DNA of 64,000 nucleotides from Mucilaginibacter tolerans (GTDB lineage Bacteria; Bacteroidota; Bacteroidia; Sphingobacteriales; Sphingobacteriaceae), in assembly GCF_030519375.1 (NCBI RefSeq), contig NZ_JAUMKB010000010.1:62001-126000 (forward strand). Reading direction: 5' to 3'. The notes below the pieces were generated by a model. It saw nothing but the letters and a program-made list of their open reading frames with translations, searched no databases and was not told the origin of the DNA. Both the position numbers and the translations under genes were made by a program. Numbering within the stretch: the first letter of the stretch is position 1; every line of letters starts with the position of its first letter. Shown one piece after another: positions 43,522 to 51,911 of the stretch.

Positions 43522-44708
43522 TAGGGGCGCTCAACTACAACGAAAACAAAGTAAAACTCGGGAAAGCCGTATTGATAGCAGCGGCCGGCTATCCTAAGGA
43601 CCCGGAGGATTTATCTTTTAACGACAAGCTTTTCAGGCTGACCGACCTGGCTGCGATGAACCAGCGCGCAAAAATCAATACGGTACATATCTCCCTGAAT
43701 TTTCCGAACGGTGAATATTTACCCGACGAGACCTTACGCATGATCGTAAGTGATTACCTGGATGGTATTGGCTTCAAAACACAACCTCATCTGGTTTACC
43801 GGCATGAAGATGCCGGGCACCCTCATATTCATATTGTAACCACCAATATCAAGCGCGACGGCGAGCAGATCAGCCTGCACTACCTGGGGCAAAATGAATC
43901 TGAAAAAACACGCAAGGCTATCGAAATTAAATATGGTCTGATTAAAGCGGAACAACAACCCACACAAAAGCCCGATCTGAAAGCGGATATAGCTCCGGCG
44001 GAATATGGCAAGGCCGAAACCCAACGCGCGATCACCAATATCCTGGGCTTTACATTAAGAGCTTATAAGTTTACCAGCCTACCCGAGCTTAATGCGGTTT
44101 TACAACAATATCATATCCAGGCTGACCGGGGTTCCAAAGACTCCCGGATGTATGCCCGCGGAGGGTTGGTCTACCGGATAACAGATCAACAGGGCAATAA
44201 GGTTGGCGTGGCAATTAAAGCCAGTGCGATATATGGTAAGCCGACCTTAAAAGCTTTGGAAGAAAAATTCCGGCTGAACGAGCAACTGCGCAAACCTTTC
44301 AAAGCTGAGATGATTAAAATACTGGATGCCGTACTGGCCAAACCACAAAGCAAAAGCAGTTTTCAAAAAGTGCTTTACGAAAATGGTATCCAGGTTATCC
44401 TGCGGCAAAACGATGAAGGACGCCTTTTTGGCGTGACCTTTATCAATCATAAAAACAAGGCCGTTTTCAACGGCAGTGACCTTGGCAAAGCATACAGCGC
44501 CAATCTGCTCAGCGGCCGGTTCCTGCCCGAACCGCCGACTAAGACCTCCCGTCAGCAGCATGATCATGATGTTTTTCTCAATAAAACAACCGGCGAAATA
44601 GCTGCGCGCACTGATGAGCTGATCGACATTCTGTTTGCGGCGGAACGCGAAGACCTGGCGGCACTTCACAAATTCAAAAAGAAAAAACGGAAAGGACTGA
44701 ATTTATAA
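43488..44708 (+). CDS. mobB: Relaxase / mobilization nuclease (MobB type, MOBP family)
   Basis: 406 residues. It nicks DNA at oriT and stays bound through a tyrosine. Motif I is GALNYNENKV with likely catalytic Tyr17. Motif II-like is TVHISLNFP near 67. The metal-binding histidine triad is in YRHEDAGHPHIHIVTTNI (about 105-120). The C-terminal half is helical with a basic end (KFKKKKRKGLNL). Start ATG at 43488 lies inside the upstream accessory gene. The coupling protein starts three bases after the stop. The oriT is expected upstream of this run, probably in 42610-42741, but I cannot identify it. Confidence 0.92.
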   Translation: MVAKIKSGKSLIGALNYNENKVKLGKAVLIAAAGYPKDPEDLSFNDKLFRLTDLAAMNQRAKINTVHISLNFPNGEYLPDETLRMIVSDYLDGIGFKTQPHLVYRHEDAGHPHIHIVTTNIKRDGEQISLHYLGQNESEKTRKAIEIKYGLIKAEQQPTQKPDLKADIAPAEYGKAETQRAITNILGFTLRAYKFTSLPELNAVLQQYHIQADRGSKDSRMYARGGLVYRITDQQGNKVGVAIKASAIYGKPTLKALEEKFRLNEQLRKPFKAEMIKILDAVLAKPQSKSSFQKVLYENGIQVILRQNDEGRLFGVTFINHKNKAVFNGSDLGKAYSANLLSGRFLPEPPTKTSRQQHDHDVFLNKTTGEIAARTDELIDILFAAEREDLAALHKFKKKKRKGLNL

Positions 44709-44710
44709 TT

Positions 44711-46627
44711 ATGCAAACCGGAGAAAATGAACAGGCCTTGCGTAAGATCATTGATTTTACCCGGCTTTTAAGTATTACCCTGTTGGTCATTCACTGTTAT
44801 CTATGCTGTTACCCGGCGTTCCGGGAATTAAAATTAACGCACAAGGTCCTTGACCATCTTTTATTGCCGCTTGCTAAAATGGCGGTCTTCAAAACGGTGT
44901 TCATCGCTAAATTAAGCGCTTTGCTTTTGCTGGTCGTTTCCCTTATCGGCAGCAGGGGTAAACGGGACGAAAAGATCAGGCCCAAAACGATCCTGACCTA
45001 TTGCATGACCGGGTTGGTGGTTTATTTTATCAGCGGCTTGTTTTTGGCGTTGCCGTTGTCTTACACGATGATCGCGGCGGTTTATGTAGCAAGCACCGCC
45101 TTCGGATACCTTTTGTTTATGACCGGCGGCGGCATGTTGTTTCGGATGCTGAAACTCAAATTAGGTAGCGATATCTTTAATAAAGAGAATGAAACCTTCC
45201 CGCAGGAAGAAAGGCTGTTGGCAAATGAATATTCCGTCAATCTCCCTGCCAAATACCAGTTAAAAGGTAAAACAAGAGATAGCTGGATCAACATCATCAA
45301 TCCTTTTCGCGGCACCTTGGTTGGCGGCAGCCCGGGAGCAGGGAAATCCTACTTTGTCATCCGGCACATCATTACACAGCATATCCGGAAGGGCTTCAGT
45401 ATGCTGATTTATGATTTTAAATACGATGATCTTTCCAGGATCGCCTATAACGCATTGAGGGAAAACGGCGGGCGAGCGTTTTATGTGATCAATTTTGAAA
45501 ATATCATGCATCGCAGCAATCCGCTGGAACCGGAAACCATGTTGGATATTACCGATGCCATCGAATCTGCCCGAACGATCATGCTCGGTTTGAACCGCGA
45601 ATGGATCAAAAGGCAAGGCGATTTTTTCGTGGAATCGCCCATCAATTTTGTAACCGCCCTGATCTGGTTTCTTAAAAAATACGAAGGCGGTAAATACTGT
45701 ACCTTACCACATGTCATCGAGTTATCCCTGGCCGACTACAAAGACTTGTTCGCGGTGTTAAGCACGGAACCAGAAATCGAAGTATTGATCAACCCGTTTA
45801 TTTCGGCATGGAAGAATGAAGCTTATGAGCAATTGGAGGGACAGATCGCAAGCGCCAAGATCAGTTTGGCCAGGCTGTCCTCACCGCAGTTGTACTATGT
45901 ACTCAGCGGAAACGATTTCTCACTGGACATCAACAATCCTGCCAATCCCAAAATTGTTTGCCTGGCGAATAACCCACAGAAGGCGCAGGTTTATGGTGCC
46001 GTGCTTTCCCTTTATGTCAATCGCATCAACAAACTGGTCAACCGGAAGCAGCAGCAGAAATGCAGCCTTATCTTTGACGAATTTCCGACGATCTATTTTA
46101 ACGGTATTGACAACCTGATTGCTACGGCCCGTTCCAATAAGGTCGCCGTTACCTTAGTTGTTCAGGATTACAGCCAGCTCAAAAAAGACTATGGCCGGGA
46201 ACAGGCGGAGGTGATTATCAATATTGTCGGCAATATCATTTGCGGGCAGGTTACCGGTGATACCGCTAAACAATTGTCTGAACGTTTCGGCAAGATCAAC
46301 CAAGTCAAAGAAAGTATATCGGTCAATGCGATGGACACATCCGTCAGTCGTTCCACCCAACTTGATTACGCCATCCCGGCCTCGAGGATCGCTACGCTTT
46401 CTTCCGGCGAATTCGTCGGTATGGTAGCTGATGACCCCACCGATAAGATAGAACTTAAGGTTTTTCATAACGAAGTACAGAATGACCATAACGTCATCCG
46501 GCAGGAAGAAGACACTTATCAGCCTATACCTGAAGTCCGTAACGTAAGTACCAATGAAATAATGATCAATTACCAACGTATAAAAGCGAATATACTGGCG
46601 TTAATCTCAGCTGTAGTTGCCGATTAG
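44711..46627 (+). CDS. mobC: Type IV coupling protein (VirD4/TraD-like, CTnDOT MobC)
   Basis: 638 residues. The N-terminus has several transmembrane helices (about 18-40, 60-80, 95-115, 120-140), followed by a cytoplasmic ATPase. Walker A is GGSPGAGKSYFV (about 205-216) and Walker B is CSLIFDEFPTIYF (about 452-464). A TraG/TraD C-terminal segment (NLIATARSNKVAVTLVVQDYSQLKKDYG) and the relaxosome-recognition part follow. It links the DNA-relaxase complex to the secretion channel built by the minus-strand tra genes. The symbol follows CTnDOT usage, in which the coupling protein is called MobC. Confidence 0.92.
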   Translation: MQTGENEQALRKIIDFTRLLSITLLVIHCYLCCYPAFRELKLTHKVLDHLLLPLAKMAVFKTVFIAKLSALLLLVVSLIGSRGKRDEKIRPKTILTYCMTGLVVYFISGLFLALPLSYTMIAAVYVASTAFGYLLFMTGGGMLFRMLKLKLGSDIFNKENETFPQEERLLANEYSVNLPAKYQLKGKTRDSWINIINPFRGTLVGGSPGAGKSYFVIRHIITQHIRKGFSMLIYDFKYDDLSRIAYNALRENGGRAFYVINFENIMHRSNPLEPETMLDITDAIESARTIMLGLNREWIKRQGDFFVESPINFVTALIWFLKKYEGGKYCTLPHVIELSLADYKDLFAVLSTEPEIEVLINPFISAWKNEAYEQLEGQIASAKISLARLSSPQLYYVLSGNDFSLDINNPANPKIVCLANNPQKAQVYGAVLSLYVNRINKLVNRKQQQKCSLIFDEFPTIYFNGIDNLIATARSNKVAVTLVVQDYSQLKKDYGREQAEVIINIVGNIICGQVTGDTAKQLSERFGKINQVKESISVNAMDTSVSRSTQLDYAIPASRIATLSSGEFVGMVADDPTDKIELKVFHNEVQNDHNVIRQEEDTYQPIPEVRNVSTNEIMINYQRIKANILALISAVVAD

Positions 46628-46654
46628 TGCGTTCAGCAGGCAGCAAAGTGTATA

Positions 46655-46668
46655 TTTGTATGTACAAA
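46655..46668. promoter_or_regulatory. Inverted repeat overlapping a TATATTTG box, upstream of the 77-residue gene
   Basis: TTTGTA (46655-46660) and TACAAA (46663-46668) form a perfect 6-base inverted repeat with a 2-base centre. It overlaps TATATTTG (46651-46658), which fits the Bacteroidota -7 consensus TAnnTTTG. The start ATG is two bases downstream of the repeat. A repressor operator over a promoter is plausible. Confidence 0.45.
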
Positions 46669-46670
46669 AC

Positions 46671-46904
46671 ATGAACGAGCCATTTAATTTACCTATAATT
46701 TACCAGGGCGCAGAACAGGAACTCAAAGCCCGTTTTGAGCGTTGGGGTTATACCCATCGCTTTGCAGTACTTATTGGTGAAACGACAGTAACTTTTGAAC
46801 CTGATGAAGAAGGCTGCTACCGGGCACTTGCTGATCAGCCTGTACCAGCCGAGTTACTATGCATTGTGGCCAAAAAGCTCGCAACACTCAGTAAAAGAGC
46901 TTAA
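46671..46904 (+). CDS. Small conserved hypothetical protein, 77 residues
   Basis: Cytoplasmic, no signal or membrane segment. The ATG at 46671 is chosen; an upstream in-frame start at 46617 would overlap the coupling-protein gene and put the inverted repeat inside the frame. The sequence has a pattern of a short beta-sheet protein (YTHRFAVLIGETTVTFEPDEEGCYRAL). Short proteins of this kind are common in Sphingobacteriales near DNA-repair or error-prone polymerase genes, which I recall only as a loose association. Its neighbour on the right within 1 kb is an SRAP gene. Function unknown. Confidence 0.7.
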   Translation: MNEPFNLPIIYQGAEQELKARFERWGYTHRFAVLIGETTVTFEPDEEGCYRALADQPVPAELLCIVAKKLATLSKRA

Positions 46905-47055
46905 TTTTAGATTTATTTACCAGGACAAGTCCGGGTTTTTCAGGGACGGCATTTTCATGAGAACATTTGCCCAGCCGGCTTTTCGAATATATTAACAGGG
47001 GCATTGACCCGGGTTTATGGGTAAGGTCAATTTCTATAAGTTTAAGGTAAACCAT

Positions 47056-47280
47056 TTAACCATAAAAATGCCCGATCTTTTCGCCGATTTCGTGTATAAT
47101 AGATTGAGGCAATATGATACCTGAGGCCTGCATCCACCTGCCGTGTCCGTTCATTTCTATTGCGGCTATCCAGTTCCCGTTAAACAGCACTTCATAATGG
47201 TTTTCGTGCATCACAACTTCACAATAAATCAGTTCTTCGTTGTACGATAGTCCGAACCCTTTAACGGGATTTTCTGCCAT
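47056..47280 (-). CDS. Hypothetical protein, 74 residues
   Basis: No family recognised. It is a compact acidic protein, alternating strands (YCEVVMHENHYEVLFNGNWIAAIEMNGHGRWMQ) with a C-terminal helix (SIIHEIGEKIGHFYG). It is transcribed divergently from the 152-residue gene at 47315, with at most 35 bases between the starts. Cargo of the conjugative element. Confidence 0.6.
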   Translation of the reverse strand: MAENPVKGFGLSYNEELIYCEVVMHENHYEVLFNGNWIAAIEMNGHGRWMQASGIILPQSIIHEIGEKIGHFYG

Positions 47281-47314
47281 ATCCCAAAAGTAAATAATAT
47301 TTTCGGCCTTGACA

Positions 47315-47773
47315 ATGCTAAAAATATTAGCAAATTTTGCAGGAATGAACAGTGGAGCTGAAGATAGGGGATTTATGCTTTATTGGGTTTGCGGTGAGCA
47401 TCGTGTGCCACTCTGGGTTACCCAAATAGGGGGGGCAGGCGACAGTTGGCATGTGTACGGTGCCGGGTATAACATTTTGAATTTAATTCCCGATTGTAAT
47501 GGTGGTATTTATTATTTCGGCAATGATTTTGACCTTGAAGATATTCAAGCTCTTGTTGGCGTTATCACAGAAATTACTTCGATCACCTATACAGAGGTTT
47601 ATATCAAACATGATCCTTATCCTGGTAACATATGTCGTCTGCCGCCATACTTTGAACCGAAGTTTCGCAGCAAACTGCAGGAGGTGAGTTATTACCGGAC
47701 AAAATTACGACAAGCAAAAGTGGAACTGGACTTACAATCAGAAAGGGAGCTCAAGGTTATTTGGCGGCGGTAA
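47315..47773 (+). CDS. Hypothetical protein, about 152 residues
   Basis: No family recognised. Start options are ATG at 47315 or ATG at 47348 (preceded by GCAGGA); an inverted repeat TGCTAA...TTAGCA lies at 47316-47332, between them, which favours the later start. The protein begins with a beta-rich part (YWVCGEHRVPLWVTQIGGAGDSWHVYG) and an acidic stretch (YYFGNDFDLEDIQALVGVI), and ends in a charged helix (YYRTKLRQAKVELDLQSERELKVI). Its last 36 bases overlap the convergent SRAP gene. Function unknown. Confidence 0.6.
   Translation: MLKILANFAGMNSGAEDRGFMLYWVCGEHRVPLWVTQIGGAGDSWHVYGAGYNILNLIPDCNGGIYYFGNDFDLEDIQALVGVITEITSITYTEVYIKHDPYPGNICRLPPYFEPKFRSKLQEVSYYRTKLRQAKVELDLQSERELKVIWRR
47316..47332. 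repeat. Inverted repeat near the divergent starts of two small genes
   Basis: TGCTAA (47316-47321) and TTAGCA (47327-47332) are perfect arms around AAATA. It lies 35 bases right of the divergent start at 47280. It could be an operator, or part of coding sequence if translation begins at 47315. Confidence 0.35.
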
Positions 47774-48409
47774 TTTCTTTTTGTCAAAAGGGTCGTATTC
47801 CTCCCGTTTCATGCGACTATCCGGCCATGTTTGTAACAGGTCAAGATATTCTTGTGGTTGTAATTGCATACTTAGCCATTCATCACGCTGGTTTACATCC
47901 AAAATTGCCGGCATGCGCCCTTTCTCGTGTACTTCTCCCACCTGCTCATTTGAGGGAACAGTTATGATTGCGAAGGATCCGAATTTGTCTTTTGTATAAG
48001 GAGCATACCACCACGCATAAAGTCCTGCAAAGGTGATCAATTCCTGGCCGGGTACTGTAAAGCGATAGTGCTGGGTTTTCCCTTTAACTTTTTGCGGCTC
48101 GGTGAACCCGTCTGCCAGTACTAAGCATCGCATGTGGCCAAGAAATAACGGCGCCCAAAGCCTGCTGCTTAATAAGTTCTCCTTTTTTGCATTAAAGGTG
48201 GAGTATTCCGATTTAAACGTTGGCGACTGGGTCGCAACCAAACCAAAATGCATGTATTGAATCGTGTTCGGCTCATCTGCCGTGATCACCATCGTCTCTT
48301 CAGTGATCCGGACATTATTGCTTTGGCGCTGAGCACTGCCCCGGATTTCCTGTGCAAAATATTTTCCAACTAGCGAGGGATTAGTACTTACTGTATAGAT
48401 CGAACACAT
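47738..48409 (-). CDS. SOS response-associated peptidase family protein (SRAP, YedK/HMCES-like)
   Basis: 223 residues. The mature N-terminal Cys2 (MCSIYT) is the crosslinking residue that forms a thiazolidine with abasic sites in single-stranded DNA. The other active-site residues fall in the expected order and spacing: Asn73 (FNAKKEN), Glu104 (ADGFTEP) and His161 (EVHEKGRMPAIL), close to Asn75, Glu105 and His160 of E. coli YedK. LVATQS, RCLVLADG and FAGLYAWW are also family blocks. The usual Gly after the Cys is Ser here. It shields abasic sites; as a mobile element gene it could protect single-stranded transfer DNA. Confidence 0.92.
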   Translation of the reverse strand: MCSIYTVSTNPSLVGKYFAQEIRGSAQRQSNNVRITEETMVITADEPNTIQYMHFGLVATQSPTFKSEYSTFNAKKENLLSSRLWAPLFLGHMRCLVLADGFTEPQKVKGKTQHYRFTVPGQELITFAGLYAWWYAPYTKDKFGSFAIITVPSNEQVGEVHEKGRMPAILDVNQRDEWLSMQLQPQEYLDLLQTWPDSRMKREEYDPFDKKKLPPPNNLELPF

Positions 48410-48565
48410 GAAATAAAATTACAGTTATCCGGCGGATGTCCAAAACCCATTGTTTAATTTGCAACATAGAATTTGGTACCGTACACAGGAAGAATTGCCA
48501 GGAATCGATTTTACCCTACCGCCAGATGAGTAATGGAAGTACAAAATCGGGCGAAATAGGCTAAC

Positions 48566-48907
48566 ATGAAGAAATACGTAATTAATAATTTGTTAATGTC
48601 ATCTATCGAAATGTTGGCAGCGACCTCAGACAATCAACGTGAATATTTAAAGAAACCGGGTTCATTTCCGTGCTTAGATGAATTGGCCCTTAAGTTCGAT
48701 GATGTTTACCCAGCTTTTAAAGCTCAAACTCAAAATGATTCTTCAATACCAGAAAGCATTCGTGAAAAATTTGCCAGGATAGATTCGGCGTTGAATCTTT
48801 TGAGTAATTCAGGTGATAAAAGCGTCTGGGATGAACGAGCACTTGATACAGATCCTTGGACCGAGATAAGAAATATTGCGAATTCAGTCTTACAAGAAAT
48901 TGAGTAA
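48566..48907 (+). CDS. Hypothetical protein, 113 residues
   Basis: No family recognised. Mostly helical and acidic (MLAATSDNQREYLKKPGSFPCLDELALKFDDVYPAF, ESIREKFARIDSALNLLSNSG). No signal or membrane segment. A hairpin terminator follows at 48940-48971. It lies between the SRAP gene and the gene at 49072 in element cargo. Length and clean frame make it a real gene more likely than not. Confidence 0.55.
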   Translation: MKKYVINNLLMSSIEMLAATSDNQREYLKKPGSFPCLDELALKFDDVYPAFKAQTQNDSSIPESIREKFARIDSALNLLSNSGDKSVWDERALDTDPWTEIRNIANSVLQEIE

Positions 48908-48939
48908 TATAGCAATCCTGTTGCTCAGCAGCAGAAGTC

Positions 48940-48971
48940 AAGTCCAATCACTATGTTGGGCTTTACTTTTT
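48940..48971 (+). terminator. Probable rho-independent terminator
   Basis: AAGTCCAA (48940-48947) pairs with TTGGGCTT (48956-48963), with one G-T pair, followed by TACTTTTT. It lies 33 bases after the stop of the 113-residue gene. Confidence 0.55.
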
Positions 48972-49071
48972 ATAGGCTTGCCTGATCTTAGCATGCTATG
49001 TGATGTTATCTATGGGGTTTGGACAGAACGTCTCGGCAATAGGCCACATCTATTACCAATAGGGTTGCCCA

Positions 49072-49296
49072 TTATTCGGCCACAATGCGGTTCTTTATTG
49101 AGTAAATGACAGCGTCGATCAAATGTTGGGCCATTGCAAAATTATTTGAATGATGGTTCTCCCAGTTTTCGCCATTCTTAATTAATGTATACGGCGTGTT
49201 ATACATCGTGATATTGATTTCATTGTCTCCTTGATTGGTGATGTAAAAGTAAAAAATACGGTTTTCCGTATGTGCAGCATATTTGTGAGTTGCCAT
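49072..49296 (-). CDS. Hypothetical protein, 74 residues
   Basis: The ATG at 49296 is chosen over a TTG at 49305. The sequence is beta-strand-like at the start (YAAHTENRIFYFYITNQGDNEINITMYN) with a helix at the end (MAQHLIDAVIYSIKNRIV). No known family. It is divergent from the small secreted repeat protein at 49395. Cargo of the conjugative element. Confidence 0.55.
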   Translation of the reverse strand: MATHKYAAHTENRIFYFYITNQGDNEINITMYNTPYTLIKNGENWENHHSNNFAMAQHLIDAVIYSIKNRIVAE

Positions 49297-49394
49297 TTCG
49301 CGCAAAGATATTATCGTACTTGTAATTGGCGTAAATAAAAATTAGGAAAATATCCTTGCTTTAGCTAGCTTAGTTTTAATCAAAAACCAAATTC

Positions 49395-49601
49395 ATGAAA
49401 AAATTCTTAGCTATGGTAATGATTGCCGCAATGAGTTTCGGCGCTGTTACCTCTTCTTATGCTTTACCTCAACAAAAAGCCAAACACACCAAAAAAGATG
49501 GCACTCCTGACATGCGTTATAAGGAGAACAAGCAACATTTGAAAAAGGACGGTACACCGGACATGAGGTACAAAGAAAACAAGAAGAAGAAAACGAAATA
49601 G
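49395..49601 (+). CDS. Small secreted lysine-rich protein with two 14-residue repeats
   Basis: 68 residues with a signal peptide (AMVMIAAMSFGAVTSSYA, cut about residue 23). The mature part is very basic and consists of KKDGTPDMRYKENK twice (residues 33-46 and 50-63), joined by QHL and followed by KKKTK. The two repeats are identical in protein but differ at 9 of 14 codons, all synonymous, so the peptide is maintained by selection. Related short proteins with KDGTPDMR-like repeats occur in Bacteroidota; their role is unknown, and possibilities include binding acidic ligands, nucleic acid or calcium. A terminator follows immediately. Confidence 0.8.
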   Translation: MKKFLAMVMIAAMSFGAVTSSYALPQQKAKHTKKDGTPDMRYKENKQHLKKDGTPDMRYKENKKKKTK

Positions 49602-49610
49602 TGATCTTAC

Positions 49611-49645
49611 ACAACGCCAGGCCCTCCAGTTTGGCGTTGTTGTTT
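49611..49645. terminator. Bidirectional hairpin terminator between convergent genes
   Basis: ACAACGCCA (49611-49619) pairs perfectly with TGGCGTTGT (49632-49640) around a 12-base loop; TGTTTT follows on the + side. It separates the repeat protein gene from the convergent nuclease gene. Confidence 0.75.
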
Positions 49646-49648
49646 TGA

Positions 49649-50830
49649 TCACGGTTCCAGTATGAATCCGTTAGGATCAGTGATCACAATTTCAGGTCTG
49701 CCTTTATATATCACGAGATGGCCGATAGCAGCCAGCGTTTTGTCTTTTAAATATTGCGAGGCGTTTTTACCTTGACCGTGCTGTTCAACCAAAGCGTTGA
49801 AAAACTGTAATGCCATGCCCTTTAGAACTACGGTTAGCTTCTGATTGGGGTATTCGGCGCCCAGATCGATCAGCATCATTCCGCCAATGTCCTTACTGCC
49901 ATAAACTTTTTCGTTTACCTTGACGGTATCACCAATGTGTTTGCTTAGTTCGTCTAAACCGACAGCTCTGACATGATCGCCCCAATGATGGGCACCCGGG
50001 GGAGGTGTCAACACGACACGGGTAAGGACTACTTTCTTTGTTTGCACGCCATCAAAGAGCTTGTTTAACAGTCCGGCTAACCTGATACCGGCCCGATCTA
50101 TACGTTCATGCACGATCCCTATATGAGTGCGATAGTATTCGTCGTCGAGTTTGTTTGTCTTTTCTGCTTCAGCATAAAGTTTGGTGCTGATCTGATAACT
50201 TTCCCATAGCCACTGAACCGGACTGTCGTTCTGCCAGGCTTTGATTTGTCCGGGGCTTGCCGTATCATATTCCTTTACCATCTGAGTATCACTTAAGCCC
50301 TCATGATCTATGAGCCTGCTATCCCAAATACTATGAAGGTTCGTGCCCTTGTCGTCAAACCTCACCTGGATGGTGTTACCACCTTTATCCTCAGCACGGC
50401 TAATATGCATGGGTTGGTGCGCATCACCTACCAAATGGATTAAAAATTTCAGCGCTTCTTGTTTTTTGTTTTGGTCCGGTTCGTGAACGTTAGCTATCAC
50501 GGCCTCACAGTTCATTATGGCGGTATAGATATTAGGTTGCTGTTGGTTTATCACCGCCTGCTCAAATTGCTGTCGGTTCAAGCCCAAAGGCAGGTTCAGA
50601 AAGTGCCAGGACGCAGTATACTTATACTTTGGGTCATTTCGTACTTCATCCGCCCAGGAAGCGACATCCCCCATGGGCTGTTTGTCCAGGAGTACGTCAA
50701 TAGCGTCTTTAACATTCTTGTTAAGGTGGTATTCAGCTATCGTTGCTACTGCTTTATGCCCCTTAAATCCCCAAGAGATAAGGGTCATACTCCATATTGC
50801 AGCAATGGATAAACAGATGTATCGTTTCAT
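49649..50830 (-). CDS. S1/P1 family zinc-dependent nuclease, secreted, with extra C-terminal domain
   Basis: 393 residues. The signal peptide is cut before Trp20, so the mature N-terminal Trp is the first zinc ligand, as in P1 nuclease. Other ligands are visible in order: His25 (GFKGHK), Asp61 (ASWADEV), His76 (SWHFLNLP), His132 and Asp136 (LIHLVGDAHQPMH), His142 and the NLHSIWD pair His166/Asp170. The conserved part ends near residue 270 and is followed by about 120 residues of an unassigned beta-rich extension (VVLTRVVLTPPPGAHHWG). These enzymes cut single-stranded DNA and RNA and remove 3'-phosphates. The location among element cargo is unusual for a nutrient nuclease. Confidence 0.9.
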   Translation of the reverse strand: MKRYICLSIAAIWSMTLISWGFKGHKAVATIAEYHLNKNVKDAIDVLLDKQPMGDVASWADEVRNDPKYKYTASWHFLNLPLGLNRQQFEQAVINQQQPNIYTAIMNCEAVIANVHEPDQNKKQEALKFLIHLVGDAHQPMHISRAEDKGGNTIQVRFDDKGTNLHSIWDSRLIDHEGLSDTQMVKEYDTASPGQIKAWQNDSPVQWLWESYQISTKLYAEAEKTNKLDDEYYRTHIGIVHERIDRAGIRLAGLLNKLFDGVQTKKVVLTRVVLTPPPGAHHWGDHVRAVGLDELSKHIGDTVKVNEKVYGSKDIGGMMLIDLGAEYPNQKLTVVLKGMALQFFNALVEQHGQGKNASQYLKDKTLAAIGHLVIYKGRPEIVITDPNGFILEP

Positions 50831-50912
50831 AAAAGTGAAAGTAGTAAGTCCCGGATGAACCTCAAATCTATTCTTTGGGTTGTAAAAAAAATGTCACTAA
50901 AGCTGACGCTGA

Positions 50913-51686
50913 TTACTCATATAAGACCTGGCCCTCTGTGTAGTACGTTTTCCGCTTATCGATCTCGGCTGTTTTGATAGGCTCGCCCGACAACGTTTGT
51001 TTTTGCTTTGGCCGGTGCACCTGTAGAAAGTCACGTTCTTTTTCCGTAATCGTATCAGGGAATATGCTTGAAATATGGTTCTCTGCGTCTGTCAGAACAG
51101 TCGGTATTACTTTAATCAACATTTCAATCTTATCATCTGGAATTTTGTCGGCTTTGGAAAATGGTGATATTCCTGCCGCGTAAAGGATCTCATCGACATA
51201 AGCATTGCCGATACCCCGAACGACTTTTCCTTCTGTCAAAGCTGTTTTGATAGGATGAGATTTCCCCTTTAATGCGGTGACCAGGTAACCTTCCGGCATG
51301 GCCATGGCATCAGGCACCTTTGAGGGTTTCGGATCGAGCGTTAATATCACTGCTTTCTGCCAATCAGTTATAGCTAAACCGGTACCATCCGCGAAGAGGA
51401 GCTCAGCAATGGTAAATCTTTGCCCATTCTTTCCTTCATACCAGTACATCGTTCCGTGCAGCATTAAATGCACGCTCAGCACATGGCCGTTTTTAAAAAT
51501 GAAATACAGTTCTTTACCTTCTCTGGTAATAGCCGTTAATTCTTGCCCTTCTAAGGCTTCTTTTAAGGCGGTTTCCGGCACTTTTAGCTTTCTGGGTATA
51601 ACGACGTTGATTTCTGTCAACTTCTGGCCAACAAGTCGTTTTGATAGATTTCTACTGAAGATATTCAGGTCTGGTATTTCGGGCAT
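50913..51686 (-). CDS. Fpg/Nei family DNA glycosylase-like protein
   Basis: 257 residues from the ATG at 51686, giving the N-terminal Pro2-Glu3 pair (MPEIPDLNIF) that acts as the Schiff-base nucleophile and partner in this family; two codons upstream (TTG/ATG) give no better start. The middle has LEGQELTAITREGKELYFIF with a probable conserved Lys, and the two-helix-and-turn region (KVVRGIGNAYVDEILYAAGISPFSKA). The C-terminal end, ETIKTAEIDKRKTYYTEGQ-like, replaces the four-cysteine zinc finger, so this is a zincless-type member. It removes oxidized bases. It is the second DNA-damage gene in this cargo, with SRAP. Confidence 0.88.
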   Translation of the reverse strand: MPEIPDLNIFSRNLSKRLVGQKLTEINVVIPRKLKVPETALKEALEGQELTAITREGKELYFIFKNGHVLSVHLMLHGTMYWYEGKNGQRFTIAELLFADGTGLAITDWQKAVILTLDPKPSKVPDAMAMPEGYLVTALKGKSHPIKTALTEGKVVRGIGNAYVDEILYAAGISPFSKADKIPDDKIEMLIKVIPTVLTDAENHISSIFPDTITEKERDFLQVHRPKQKQTLSGEPIKTAEIDKRKTYYTEGQVLYE

Positions 51687-51876
51687 GAACAAAGATAAAT
51701 GAACGCCCCACTCTTGGCAAATATTTATGAAACACGGGTGCAGCGATGTCTTCTGCCGCCATGTCTTTTGAGTCCTATCTCTGAAAATTTAGGTGTTGAT
51801 AATCAAGTGTAAGTTTTAAAGTCGGCGAGACCGGAATCATAAACATAATTGCAAGGTCCGCCCCGAAGGTATCAAA

Positions 51877-51907
51877 AACAGGCCTTCAAAAAACTTGAAG
51901 GCCTGTT
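51877..51907 (-). terminator. Strong terminator at the end of the transfer operon
   Basis: AACAGGCCTTCAA (51877-51889) and TTGAAGGCCTGTT (51895-51907) match over 13 bases. Read on the minus strand, the arm is followed by a run of T, and it lies just after the stop of the last tra-operon gene. Confidence 0.9.
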
Positions 51908-51911
51908 CATT

